Assembly: GCA_036320915.1 (NCBI GenBank)
Contig: JAXBDG010000001.1
Span: forward strand, 3,866,001 to 3,930,000
Direction of reading: 5' to 3'
Source of the DNA: Linnemannia elongata
Taxonomy: Eukaryota > Mortierellomycota > Mortierellomycetes > Mortierellales > Mortierellaceae
DNA length: 64,000 nt
Shown here: positions 37,591 through 48,867 of the stretch, in pieces
Position numbering within the stretch: the first letter of the stretch is position 1
Layout: each line of letters begins with the position of its first letter
The notes under the pieces: model-generated
Seen by the model: the letters and a program-made list of their open reading frames with translations, nothing else
Databases searched by the model: none
Told to the model about the DNA's origin: nothing
Translations under genes and position numbers: made by a program

Positions 37591-40500
37591 TCAGAAGGTA
37601 GAGTTGAGGAGCACGGCCTTGAGGGACGCTTCTTCATCCCCATCCTCAATATCAACGTCTACATCCTCATCCTCCGGCTGGGAAGGGTGAGTGGACGATT
37701 CCAACTTCATCACGGGCTTCTTCTCAGTAGCTTTGGATTTGGTGGCAAGGCGCTCCTCAAAGCCTTCCATCTCCTTCCCGATATCCAGATCCAAGTGTGA
37801 CACAATGTTATCCCCGCCGCCGAGTCCTACCATCTTGCCAGGCTGGGCACTGCTGACAACCGGCTCACCAGAGCCGTGGTGATGAACGGCACCACTGGCA
37901 TTGGTGGCGCTGAAGAGCGGCGAGTGGAGCGGGGTAGGGCAGGCGGACGATGGTAACTGAGAAGAATCGGTCATTAGATCCTGCAATCCTGACGTCTGAA
38001 TGGATATGTTGGAGTTAGAGCTCGCCTTGGAGTGTGGGCCGCCTGAGCCAGCAAGTCCAGCCATCCCAATACCAAGCCCTGCGGCATGATGAAGGGCCAT
38101 ATCCAGACCTGTAGCACCAAGAGCAGCATGCTGTTGCGGGTGGCCAGAGGAGGAGTTGGATCTTGCTAGCCGGACACCTGGACGCTGAGCGTGGCTCAAG
38201 TTGCTTCCTGCCCGCCTTCTACGCCTCATAGGTTCGCCTGTCAGTGGGTGACTCGATCCTGCGTGACGCATCAGAGAACCTTCAAGGGAACCAAGGCTGG
38301 ACTGGGACCGCTGCATTGGGAACCTGGTGCCTAAGGCGCGATGAGCAGCATCAGGAGATCCAAATCCAGTCAGGTCCTCCATCAACATACCAGCATGGAC
38401 GCTGGGTGGTGTTTGGATTGTAGATGAAACCGTCGCGGGTCTGACTCGATGATGACCCTGCAGCTGTCGATCCAGCATGCTCCGGTGTGTGTTTGATGCT
38501 TCTCCTCGCCCCTCTCTTCGATGCACTCCTGACAGGATATCCGAGGCAGAAAACGACGGTCTGTGCTTCCGGACTCCTGCTGTTCTGCGATGCAAGCGGT
38601 GGGATTCTTGAGCTAGTTGTTGTTGGTGTTGCTGATGGTCCGCCAACAGGGTCGTTGGCATCGTCACGTTACCAAACTTCAGTGCACCTTGTAGACCAAC
38701 ATACGATGAGCTTGGACGGCGGCTTTTCCGAAAGGTACCGATCGGGACCCGCTCCCATCGATTAAGGTCCTTCATCGACTGTGACATCTCCGAGTCGCCA
38801 TCACCTTCACCAGGGCCTCTTCCGGGAGATGGCGACCTAGAGGAAGAGCGACCATAGAGCGCCGAGGTATCCAACAGATCATCCATGGGCAGAACAGCTG
38901 CCTCAGAGTGCCTTGGCTCCTTGCCCTTCAGACTGAACTTGCGGCCGCGCGAGGGACCTGCATGCTGTGGCTTTTGCATCGACGACGAGGCAATGATCCT
39001 GGCGGCAGGATCAATAAAAGGCATCGATGCCTTGGAAAAGTCATAATCTGCCACTGTCATTCCTGCTCTGGTGGTCGCTATAGTCGAAGACAAGACATTC
39101 ATCTCGGCTGCACTGGAAGCGATAGGAGACATCGAAGCTGACGTGGTGGAAAAGTCCTTTGCCGAGGGCGTTACTGAAAGAGACGATGCGGCGGTGCTGT
39201 TGATCAAGGCGGCCAAGCTCTCAGTTATCTCGCTCGAGAACGCAGGGAACGTATCGTGTGACTCAATTGCACTTTCAGCCTTGAGATGGTTCTTGATGGG
39301 TGCAGTCGACAATCTGCGCCGTTTCCCGTTGACCAAGACGACCTATTAGAATGCAAGCAAATCGAGTTAATGAACTAGCTCATATTGTGTCCTTAGCATT
39401 ATGAAGAGCAAGAAAAACAAGAGTCGATGCATACCTCGTTTGCCTTATGCTCGTCGCCCTTGCGCTTTCTGAACTCGGCGGTGTGCATTGAAGGCGAGGC
39501 GTCATCTGTGGTGTCACCGGTTGGGGCATTCTCCTGAGGCGCTGTTCCTTTGGCGCTGCTTCCTGATTGCAGACTTCTCAGGGCTCGCTGGGCAGCTTCC
39601 TTAAATATACTTGGGTCACCGGTCTGCAAACGAGTCTGAGGAGGGATACCATCAGTGATGGCTTCTCCTGGACTCAGCTTGGGCAAGATTGACTGCTCTT
39701 GTCGGCCTCCAATATCAGGCGTGGACACGATGGACATCAGGGGCTTGTAGGACGGGCTGTTCGGGAGAGACTGGATCTTTGTTGGAGAATTGTCCAGACT
39801 TGAGGTCAAAATGTCCGCAGAGTCTTGAGAGCCGGTGGCGATCGAAAGCTCACTTGACGAGTCCGATGCCTGCTGTGACTGGCCATTTTCCGAGGTGGAA
39901 GGCAAGCTGGGAGAAACGGCGGCAGTGGTTCCTGGCGGAGTAGGCGTGTTGGCTGGTGTTGGGATCGAGGCCGACGTCGTATTAACAGAGCTTGGACTCG
40001 AGGGCAGAGGCACGTTCCATATGGCGATGCTTGACTCGGGAGTAACCGATTCCGGCGACACGGGCGAGACATTGAGGATAGTTGTCGGGAGACCCGAACC
40101 ATCCGATGTAGTAGCCGCATCGACAGTGGTAGCATCCAAATGACCGATTTGGTTGATATCTTGCATCGCGGTAGGGAACAGGGGTGCATCCTCGGGTTGA
40201 CCGCTAGCAATCTTTTCGGCCATACTGCTCGCTAAACTATTCGCCAACGACGCTGCCAACTGCTCAGAGACAGCATCCAGATCAGGTACATTTACATCAA
40301 ATGGCGGCAAAAGTCCAGCGGCACTCAACATCCCCGACATCTGTGAATCATCTTGAGAGAGATAACTTTGGGCTTGGTCAGAGATGGGCTGACCGAGCTC
40401 CTGCGCCTTTTGCTGAAGTTGCTCCTGCTGCAGTCGGTGGGTCTCTGCATAGTGTTGAAGCAACAACAATTGCTCCTGCTGCTCGGGTGGTATCATTAAC

Positions 40501-43500
40501 AGGGCTTGTATCTCCGCCTGGGTTCCTTGGAGCTGCTCGAGGATTGTGTTCTCATCCATGTCGTCGTACTCATCTTCGTAATAGTCGTCCTCGTAAAATT
40601 CATCCGAATAAAGATCCTCCTCGCCTGCAAAGCTGCGTTCGTCGTCGCCATCATCGTCTTCATCCTCGGAGCTCTCGAATGGGTTGCGACCAGGATCAGA
40701 GTCATCCTCGCTGAACACGTCATGCAAAAGCTGCGCCTTGGCCAGGTAGAGCCTCTCTTGTTCCTCCAAGCGCATCAGCTCCTCGTCGTCGATGAGATCT
40801 TCTGAGCCCTCATGTCCAGAAAGCTCATCCAGTTCAGAGTACTCTGGGAAGTGAGGCTCAATATCGGACTCAGTATCGGGGTCAGAGCTGTCGGACTCCT
40901 CGGAGGTAATCGAGTTGATGGACGAGTCCGAGTCGACCAGGGATTCATCCTGCTCCTCCATCTCGGAATAGTTGAACTCGCGCGGGCTGCTACCGTTGCT
41001 GGTGTCGTCCTCGGCATCGGTGCTCGTGAATCCCAGGCCGTCATCCGAAAGGTCGTCCAGGTCCTCACTCAGAATATCGCTAAGATCGCCACTGAGTTCG
41101 TCACTCAGGTCACCATCTCCAAAAATGTCCTCGTCACCAAAGAAGGTTGTGGCAGTCGAGTCGGGTATAGGCGTAGTTGATTCCAAAGCATCGACGGTCT
41201 CGTCATTTCCAGCATGCTCAGCAGCGTTCAAAGACTTGACATCCTCAGCGACATCAGGGTCGTAGGCAATGAAAGGGAACTCCACCTTGGTTTTGGACGA
41301 GCGGGCAGTCTTAGTGGACCCTCGTTTCTGGGAGCTTGGATCGGCGACTTTCCTGGAAATGACAGCCGGTGTGTAGAGTGTGTGCTCATCTTCACGGCTG
41401 ACGACGAGAGGAACCTTGGGTTTCTTGGGACGCCCAGGGCCCCGCTTCTTGGTGACTACAACTTGCCTGATCTCCAAAGCACTGGACTCGTCAGTTGGGA
41501 CGACGGCGCGGAATTTGGAGTATCCCTTGCCAGAGGTCAACCGATTTACTAGAGTTGAGTGAGGAAGGTTATGGTCTCCGCTCTGCATCAAGGATGGTTG
41601 TTCGGCCGGATCCTGCGTAGCCCCGTCCTCAAACTCACTCAATGAACTTGCGGAGTCCATCGAGAGCAGATCATCACCCGCAACAACATCGTCGCTGTCG
41701 CTCCCGTACCTCGCGGCCTGTCGAGCAAGGTCATTTTCATCCGAGACATAGGAGTATCGACGACTTCCTGAGATGGCGCCACCTTTCTCCTCGTCCTCGC
41801 TGAATGAATCTGAATCGCCTGATCCTGAGCTGGCCCTCGAGTGTTTGTACATATGCTTCGATGCCTTGCTGCTCTTGAAACTCTTGCCTTGACTTCGGTG
41901 AGATTGGTGAGTCTTCTTGAAAGACTGCATTAAAGAGGGCATTTTGCCCATCCCTTTCCCGCTTCGCTGAAGTATGGAAGGACGTCTTTGACTGGTAGGG
42001 GTGACCATTGGGTTCTTTTGAGACACCTGGAAGGCATCGTCCGAGTACACTTCATCGTCGTCATCCTCAATGTCGATGGAGGGGTGGTCCACGGGCTCAG
42101 GGTGATTGTAAGGAGAAGCTGCCACTGACCCAAGGTTGGGTTGAAAGGGCACCTTGATGGCGCTCATGCTGTGCGATTCATTCACCTCGGGCGAGGCTCT
42201 CGTCGAGACAGGAACTGAAGCCATGCCCATGTCACCGCCGTTGTTGCATGTGCATTGGTCTTCACACACAGGGCACACATCCTCGTCTTCGTCGTCGTCG
42301 TAAACCGCCGGAGTGCTAGAGAATGGTCGAGCTAGAGAGACGACAAAAATATGTTAATTCGAGTGCTGACAATTTGATGAGGGCTCGAACAAAGGTATTG
42401 TTATTGCTTGTAGACATACCTGGAGTACTGATGTTATTGTATGATGGTGGCACGGGAGTCACTTGGATCATAGGATGGGACGTCTGGCCAAGGTGTGCAA
42501 CATTGGACATGGGTCGGTCGTGATAGTTTACCGCCGGCTTGGACTTTGGCGCCTTAGTAGGATGAAGGTTGATTTGCTTGACAGGGAACGACTGCTGAGC
42601 TTGAACCTGAGCAGCCTCTGATGCTCTATAAACATTGGAGGCTGGGTGGACGCCTCCAGCTGACGTATTATCGATATGGTAGTAGGAAAAGTTGGAGTTA
42701 TGCGCCTGCGCGGTTCCTGCACTTGTCTTGAGCTTTAGTTTCGGGAGAGATTCTTCTGCCTTTTTGCTCTGCTTCTCTGCCCGCTTGTCAGCGCTCTTTT
42801 TCCGTGGCGCCTTCGGTTTTGGTGGGATCACTGGTTCCTGAGGTGCAGAAGTAACGCCAAACATCCTGCGGATCCGTTGACAAGTGTCGCAGTAATAGTG
42901 GTTGCTCTTTTTCGCCTCCTGTGGCTTCATGCCAATGCATCGACCATGAAACCATTCTATATTGTGTACGTGCCAATTTATGCGTTAGTATTCAGGTTGG
43001 AAGAACATCTATTGCTCAGATATAATGCGATTACACACTAGCTTTGCATACCTTCACATCGGTCGCAGGCGATCATGAACTCTACGCCATCATAGGGTCC
43101 TCGGCAGATACAGTAGACGTCCTTGGTGACCATCTTCGGCCGACCGACTTTCTTGGCTCCCGCTTTTGGTTTTGATCCACTGCCAGACTTTGCACCTTTA
43201 GCCATTGGGCGTTCGGTAGGAGGGTCTTTCTTTCTGCGAGCTTGAGCAGGGGCGATAGGGGTTGGTGTGATTGAGACGGCCGGTGTAGGTACAGAAACAT
43301 GCTGAACAGGCTGGGCAGGTTGGATAGGTTGAATGTGTTGAATAGGTTGAATGCGTTGAATAGATTGGATGGATTGAATGGGCTGGACATGCGAGACGGG
43401 TGTTGGTGGTGGGGCAAAATCCTCGGGAGGCGGAGAGTAAGCATCAAAGTCGATGACAGTAGCGCCAGAGGTGTCGTGCTTTCGGGATCCATGGCCAGCC

Positions 43501-44147
43501 AGTGGAGCCCGTCCTCGTCCACGTCCTCGCCCGCGGCTAGAGACGGCGGTTCCGTTTCTGGCTGCTGCAGTAGCCATCATGGACCCGTCCATGATCTCCT
43601 GAGAGTATACCGGCAGCGAGTCCGAGAGTGAGATGGGTGCATTTTTGTCGTGCTTGGACTTTTTCGCAGTGGCGTCCTTGCGACTTTGTTGTTGCTGTAG
43701 GAGTGCTGCTTTAGAGGGGTATTTGTTGCCGGCACGAATATGCTGGGGAGGTCGTTTTCCCTGTCCGTGGTTGCCGTCGTCATCGAGGTCGGTCGAATCA
43801 TCTCCTGAAGAGTTGCCGGAACCAGAGCCGGAGTCGGATCCTGAGGAGGAGGAAGACGAGTGGTATTTGGGCTGAAGTGGCCGGCTTGGCCCTTGGGGAG
43901 CGTAAGGATAAGGCTGTCCCAGAGCCGAGGGAGCAGGTCGAGAGGAAGGTACTGATGTGGAAGGAGCAATTGAAGATGAAGCAGGAGTAGAAGGACGAGA
44001 GTGAGGGAGGACGACACGGTTCTGCTTTGGTGGTCGTTGTTGCTGGTGAGGTGTGTGTTTGATGTCGGCCTCGGACCCGCTCGAGTTGTCAGAGGACAGG
44101 GACGAGGCTTCGGAGAGGTCAGAGGAGCCAGAGTCTGAGCCCAACAT
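37591..44147 (-). CDS. Large PHD-finger, AT-hook nuclear protein
   Basis: Four exons on the minus strand: 44147-43052, 42956-42420, 42331-39435 and 39342-37591, all in phase, giving 2093 residues. Start at the ATG of MLGSDSGSSD; the upstream in-frame GTG is not used. The PHD finger is split by intron 1 and restores exactly to YCICRG...ACDRCEEWFHGRCIG...YYCDTC (residues about 343-395), a C4HC3 pattern of the kind that reads histone H3 tails, often H3K4me3. Intron 2 follows GRP-rich and K-rich stretches. Exon 3 opens with an acidic patch and a compact Cys cluster, CPVCEDQCTC (about 562-572). AT-hook-like motifs occur at VGRPK (before the PHD) and RGPGRPKKPK (about 842). Long acidic and serine-rich regions fill the rest. 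It resembles chromatin-complex subunits (the PHD core is like that of Spp1/CXXC1), but the full-length identity is uncertain. Confidence 0.8.
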
Positions 44148-44470
44148 GCCACGGGGAGGAGGAGGTTTGGAAGGAAGGAGGACACTATGCACACGGGCGG
44201 GGTGTCTAAGGCAAGTAAGGATGCGTAAGGAAGTGTGTATGGCGTGTGGGTAGGGTACGGTGTATCCTCGAAACGAGGAAGGGGCGGGTAACGGTGGTCT
44301 CCTTGACTGCTGTTATTGGTGGCGATCGGGCGATGTGGAAGGACGGAAGAAAGGATGATGGAGAGAGGGAAGGCGGAGGGAGGGAGGAGGGAGGGAGAGG
44401 AAGGAGGTGTGAAGGAGTTCGATTAGCGATTGTCTATGGAGAAAAAGAAATTGATTACAGAAAGAAGAAG

Positions 44471-44502
<32 letters not shown>

Positions 44503-45103
44503 AAAGTCTCCAATGAACTCGAACCTCAGTTTCTGACTTGGGCTGGGTTGGGGTGGGCAGTGAGCTTGTGCACAGTACACCCTTTTCTAAGTCCTTTGAG
44601 CGGGCGCAGAAAAGCAGATTGAAGAACCACGAAGCAGTCACACAAGAAAAAAAAAAGCGAGTGCCAGAGTAAACAATGGAAGCAGTCATATCACGCGCAC
44701 GAACTTAGGGAAAAATGTCCGACGCGTCAACCTCAACTCCAACATATTCTACCGTGGATCACACACGCGAAACGACAACGCTGTGGAAGTTATTCTTTTT
44801 GCAAAGAAACAACACAAAATACGTAGAAACTCGTGCACTGGACAACCCCTCTCGTTTGCTTCCCTAGTGGCTACGATGCGGATGACGCGTGCCTTGGCCG
44901 ATCATAGGTCATATTGACAACCCTATGCATGTCTATCCCTTGCTATGCCCCAGAAGGTCACCCGACAGATTAGAAAACCTTTTTATTCCCATATTCTTAA
45001 CCTGCTTACAACAGCTCACTTTTCCTTCCGCCTTGTAAATATTTTTCACATTACTCCCTCTACCCTTGTACATATTTCACCCTGATTACCCTGCCACCGC
45101 CTA
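44148..45103. other. Intergenic upstream of the PHD gene
   Basis: Purine-rich from 44340 to 44500 (GGAGGGAGGA-type blocks, then a 30-bp poly(A) at 44471-44500), i.e. a pyrimidine-rich leader for the minus-strand PHD gene. No gene seen in the remainder. Confidence 0.55.
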
Positions 45104-45452
45104 CGCTGTTGCAAAATCATGAGGTCCGAGAACGGTTGACCAAACGATCGTTGCGTCTTCAGTTGATAGTGATAAGCAGCTAATCTATAAGCCTTTTCCA
45201 CCCAGGTGTACGTCACTGTACTGAAACAACATAGATGCTATATACATAGAAGATGGGAAGCGCGGTGGTCTCCGTGTTCTTTGCCTTTCCCAAAGACACT
45301 TTTACCAAGTATTGCTGACCATCTTCCTCAGTTAGTGCTCGCCGAGTGAGACCAGTGTTTATTAAGGAAAGAGTAGCTGCTTATCACTATCAACTGGAGA
45401 CGCAACGATCGTCTGGTCAACCGTTCTCGGACCTTCTGATTTTGCAACAACG
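45104..45452. mobile_element. MITE-like element with 79-bp terminal inverted repeats
   Basis: Left arm 45104-45182 and right arm 45374-45452 are inverted copies with about five mismatches in 79 bp. Both share the core GGTCCGAGAACGGTTGACCA (last bases vary) and begin CGYTGTTGCAAAATCA. The 191-bp centre has no ORF. Size and structure fit a nonautonomous miniature inverted-repeat element. No convincing target-site duplication is visible, so the exact ends are approximate. Confidence 0.75.
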
Positions 45453-45962
45453 ATGAATGAGTTAAGGGGTATACTGTAATTAACGTGGTAGACATGCAGC
45501 AATAGTCAAAGGGGATCGAGAGAGCAAGAGGATATATCAAGAGGGGGACAGAGGTTGGAGCAATGATGGCTTATGTTTGTTGTACAGGGGAAAAGATTAC
45601 AATATGTCTATGGTACAGGGGACTGCGGTGAGGTAGAAATGTCATAAGCAAAGCAGGGGGAGGTGTATGAACCTGACGCAGGGGAGATTGGTAAGGCCAT
45701 TAAGGTACAAGGCAGCGGAAAAGCAGGAGGCAATCTACTGATCTGTTGCACTAGCTATGAGTCTGCCATACTAACAAAGTCCACTTTTAGGCTGAGGATC
45801 ATTGTCAGGTGAGGGGATGCTGAGGACACATTGTGAGGCGAGAGGGAGTGGGGATGTATTGTTGGGCGAGAGTGAGTGCTAGGGACACATTTTGTTAGGC
45901 GAGAGGGAGCGGGATATGTTACATGGAATCCTCTGATGTTACATTAGGCATTTGTCTTTGTT
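45453..45962. other. Intergenic
   Basis: No gene seen. At 45800-45920 a loosely repeated GGCGAGAGNGAGNG / GGACACATT unit occurs about three times, an imperfect minisatellite of about 35-40 bp. Confidence 0.5.
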
Positions 45963-46388
45963 TTATTTCTTCGTTCTAGAAAAGCCGTATCCACACGGCG
46001 TGCAGTGGCACGTGGATCCTCCGCACGGATAGTCGAATTGGCCATTGTGAGCCTGAGAGCATTTTTGCTGGTCATAATATATACAAAAACGTGTAGTCCT
46101 CCGCAATCCAGTGGGGGTGCATGAACATTGATTGCAGCCATCATCACACATTCCACCCGCACCGTGGTAAATGTGCTTGCATTCGTGTTGGCTGTACTTT
46201 GGCTTGCACACTTTGCGAGTAAGAGCCACAATGGAGCCACCAAAGTAGATGCAGTCGTTACACACACCATATTTGCCAGGACACTTGAACATCGGAAGAT
46301 CACCACATTGTCCATTGGACGGGCCGCTACCATACACCAAGGATGCACCGAATATCGCGGTGATGACGAGAGAGTAAGAGGGTTTCAT
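45963..46388 (-). CDS. Secreted 16-cysteine protein with pacifastin-like motifs
   Basis: A single-exon ORF of 141 residues starts at ATG 46388. Residues 1-20 (MKPSYSLVITAIFGASLVYG) are a convincing signal peptide. The mature part holds 16 cysteines. The spacing in CDDGCNQCSCTPTG...TTRFC closely follows the pacifastin protease-inhibitor core (CN-x-C-x-C-x3-G-xn-C). A second region, CNDCIYFGG...RKVC, is a looser match, as is the C-terminal CGGSTCHCTPCG. Pacifastin domains are small serine-protease inhibitors known mainly from arthropods. A secreted, disulfide-rich fungal protein of this size could be an inhibitor or an effector-like protein; both are inference. It sits alone between two repeat elements. 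Confidence 0.75.
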   Translation of the reverse strand: MKPSYSLVITAIFGASLVYGSGPSNGQCGDLPMFKCPGKYGVCNDCIYFGGSIVALTRKVCKPKYSQHECKHIYHGAGGMCDDGCNQCSCTPTGLRRTTRFCIYYDQQKCSQAHNGQFDYPCGGSTCHCTPCGYGFSRTKK

Positions 46389-47070
46389 TGACGGTTGTGG
46401 GCGTAGGGATACGCTGTTGTTGCCAGCTCGTTACTTTTTCCCTATTGTGGTGGAACAGATACGTGGCCGATATTTAGGTGAATATTGCTGCAACCACTTA
46501 ATAAAATCATTGACCACACGTAGCCTTACAATGCGTTACAAGATTTACAAGAGACTGGGGTGAAGTATGCGCAGGATGGTGGATTATGCGGGTCAGCCTG
46601 GGAACGATCCGGGAATTCTTGAAAGGGGTCTGTGACACTGGTGGGGGGGGGGGGGGGGGGTCTTGCTCATGCGGCGGCTCTTGAGATGATGCTTGTGATG
46701 ATTCTAAGTCACCAGCAACCTGTTCTATTAACCCTGTCGCAGGGGAAGGGTCTTTGTGGGTTCAGATGTGGAGAGTTACGAAACGTAGGTCAGTAATGAG
46801 AATACTGCTGCAACAGCGGGAGACAAAGTCAGTGAAATCAAGGGTAGGGACGAAGGTTGGAGCAATGTAGGGGGAGTGGGGATATTTATATGTACTTAGT
46901 TATAGGTGTCAAGATGGAGATGATGTGGTTGATGTGGTTAGGTGGCTATGTGGTCAATGTGGCTAGGTGGGGTTAGGTAGCGTTAGGAGGTTAGACGGGG
47001 TTAGATAGTTAGGTAGTTAGATGGTTAGGTGGTTAGGAGGTTGGTGCGGATAGATTGAGTTTACTATTAA
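46389..47070. other. Intergenic, repeat-rich, between the secreted protein and the transposon
   Basis: It contains an 18-bp poly(G) run at 46643-46660 and a degenerate GGTTAGG-type minisatellite at 46919-47045 (separate entry). The part adjoining 46388 should carry the promoter of the secreted protein. No other gene seen. Confidence 0.55.
46919..47045. repeat. Degenerate GGTTAGG / GTGGTTAG minisatellite
   Basis: About 125 bp of irregular repeats built from GGTTAGG, GTTAGRT and GTGGTTAGG units with 7-9 bp spacing, ending 26 bp before the TA that flanks the transposon. It resembles telomeric-type sequence in composition but is too irregular to call an interstitial telomere. Confidence 0.6.
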
Positions 47071-48842
47071 TATCCCTTTTGCACATTGAAATCGTCACAC
47101 CTCTGGTGAAAAATGCGCAGATGATTTTTTATTAGCGTATATTCATTGCAGTTGCGCTCTACCCTTAAATATATTCGCTGCACCATTGATTTTGATTGTG
47201 CTCTCCCTACACCCTCAATTTCGCGTTTTTCCCGAGCGGGTGCGAAGGGGCGAGTATCTCCTACGAGCATAGACCTGATATCCATCCAACGCATCATCAT
47301 CATCATCATCATCTTCCTCTAATTCATCTCTTTGGTCGCCGTCATTCCCCTCCTCCTCATCCTCGTCAATGTCCTCCCCGTGATCATCGTCAACGTTCTC
47401 ATCCTCATCCTCGCTGTCCTCATCAATGCCCTCCTCCTCTTCCTCCTCTTCTCCGTACTCAGGTTCATCACCCCAGCCCTCGACGTATGGGTCATGATAA
47501 CCCTCGGGAAGGACTTGACGGACATCATAGAGTCGGCCAAGTGGAGCCCCTGCGAGTGAAAGCTGGAAATTTCGTCCAACTTCGCGAATCCACCCTCTTG
47601 CCATTGCGGCAGTAATTCGTTCCAGGCTGTTTGCAACATGGCCGGCGAGAGTCTCCGCCTCTACCATCTCCTGACGGACATGAGTCTTGACACTGCTGAA
47701 GACAGACTCAGCAGCGTTGAGATGCGGGCTATATGGAGGGAGGAGAAGAAGGGTGTGGCCACCGGTAGTGATGGCGTCTTGTACCCTCTGAGTCTTATGG
47801 AACCTGGCGTTGTCCATTAAAAGAATGCGGCGTCGGCCATCGAGATCGAGACGGGGAAATAGTTTGTCCTCCAAAAATTCCGTAAAGGAATCTTGGTTAA
47901 ATGCTCCGCGCTTGAAGTGGTATGCCAGGATGCCCGTTTTGTCAACAGCAATGACCAGAGACATGTTTGGGCCACGGCTGTAGGGTACCCTCTGGAATGC
48001 ACGTCTACCTCGGGGAGCGCGGCCATACTTGCGGGTAATGTGCAAATTAAAGCCAGCTTCGTCAATGTAGACAAAGTGGTTCATATTGCTAGGACCATGG
48101 AGGACATTTTGAGCCCATTGTTGTCGGACCTCAATGCGCTCGGGATCATTGTATCTCTCTGGCTCGACCCTCATCAGCTTGAGCGTGTAAGTGGTGAGCT
48201 TGTTGATGGCCTTGTCGACAGTGCGCTGGGCAAGGGGGGGCTCGATCTGAAAGTGCTCGTTCAACTTGATGGTGAGCCACTGAACAGGACGGCCAGCGAA
48301 CTCGTCCATGTTCTCAGTGAGCCAGTCTAGATGAGCTTGCTCGACCCTACTGCCACGGTTGCCACCTCTGGGCAGCTTGTCCACGCGGCTGGTATGAATA
48401 AAGGTACTGACAATGCTTCTGACGGTAGACGGGGGGATGTTAAAGTTACGAGCTACCAATGCCATAGTCATGCCCTGATCGGTGACTAGATCAATGATCC
48501 TTTCTCTAGTGGTGTTGTCGATTTTGTTGTTCTTCCTTCTTCTCTGAGCTGGCATGGTGCTTTGAAGGGCGTGTGAAGGTCTCGTTGAGGTTTGGTGTTG
48601 GGTGGGTGGGGAGAGGAGATGTGGGAAGTATAGCGGCGCTCATGAAGGACGATTACATATATTACATTTTACTTTGGTGGCAAAAAACGTCGAAATTTCA
48701 TGTAGGGGCTGACGAAATTCAAATCCAATGCAAAGCAATCTAAAAGTTCACTGCGCATTGTTCGATGTGCACTTCGACGATTTACTGCGCACCTACGTGT
48801 TTTGGTTGTGCAATAGAGCGAAATCAATGTGCAAAAGGGATA
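47071..48842 (-). mobile_element. Tc1/mariner-type DNA transposon, apparently complete
   Basis: Terminal inverted repeats: left 47073-47094 (starts TCCCTTTTGCACATTGAAAT) and right 48819-48840 (reverse complement starts TCCCTTTTGCACATTGATTT), differing at two positions in 22 bp. Both ends are flanked by TA (47071-47072 and 48841-48842), the target duplication of the Tc1/mariner superfamily. Inside is one intact transposase ORF. Subterminal TGCGCAG motifs occur near 47114 on the left and, in opposite orientation, near 48751 and 48785 on the right. Intact ends and ORF suggest recent insertion. Confidence 0.85.
47215..48555 (-). CDS. DD34E transposase (DDE_3 / IS630-Tc1-mariner superfamily)
   Basis: Single ORF of 446 residues from ATG 48555. 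Residues about 15-125 contain helix-turn-helix DNA-binding segments (RERIIDLVTDQGMTMALVAR, PPSTVRSIV). The catalytic triad is visible as VYIDEAGFN, LLMDNARFH and NAAESVFS, with 34 residues between the second D and the E. SPHLNAAE and PPYSPHLN are characteristic of the family. It cuts and pastes the surrounding element at TA sites. The C-terminal 85 residues form an unusually long acidic tail (runs of E and D, encoded by GAA/GAT-type repeats) ending in a basic segment. No stops or frameshifts are seen, so it may be functional. Confidence 0.88.
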   Translation of the reverse strand: MPAQRRRKNNKIDNTTRERIIDLVTDQGMTMALVARNFNIPPSTVRSIVSTFIHTSRVDKLPRGGNRGSRVEQAHLDWLTENMDEFAGRPVQWLTIKLNEHFQIEPPLAQRTVDKAINKLTTYTLKLMRVEPERYNDPERIEVRQQWAQNVLHGPSNMNHFVYIDEAGFNLHITRKYGRAPRGRRAFQRVPYSRGPNMSLVIAVDKTGILAYHFKRGAFNQDSFTEFLEDKLFPRLDLDGRRRILLMDNARFHKTQRVQDAITTGGHTLLLLPPYSPHLNAAESVFSSVKTHVRQEMVEAETLAGHVANSLERITAAMARGWIREVGRNFQLSLAGAPLGRLYDVRQVLPEGYHDPYVEGWGDEPEYGEEEEEEEGIDEDSEDEDENVDDDHGEDIDEDEEEGNDGDQRDELEEDDDDDDDALDGYQVYARRRYSPLRTRSGKTRN

Positions 48843-48867
48843 AACAAATTGGTTGCAACTGCGTAAG

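Noticed and set aside
46919..47045. Interstitial telomere or CRISPR-like array
   Set aside because: Units are too irregular for a telomere array, and there are no uniform repeats with unique spacers as in CRISPR.
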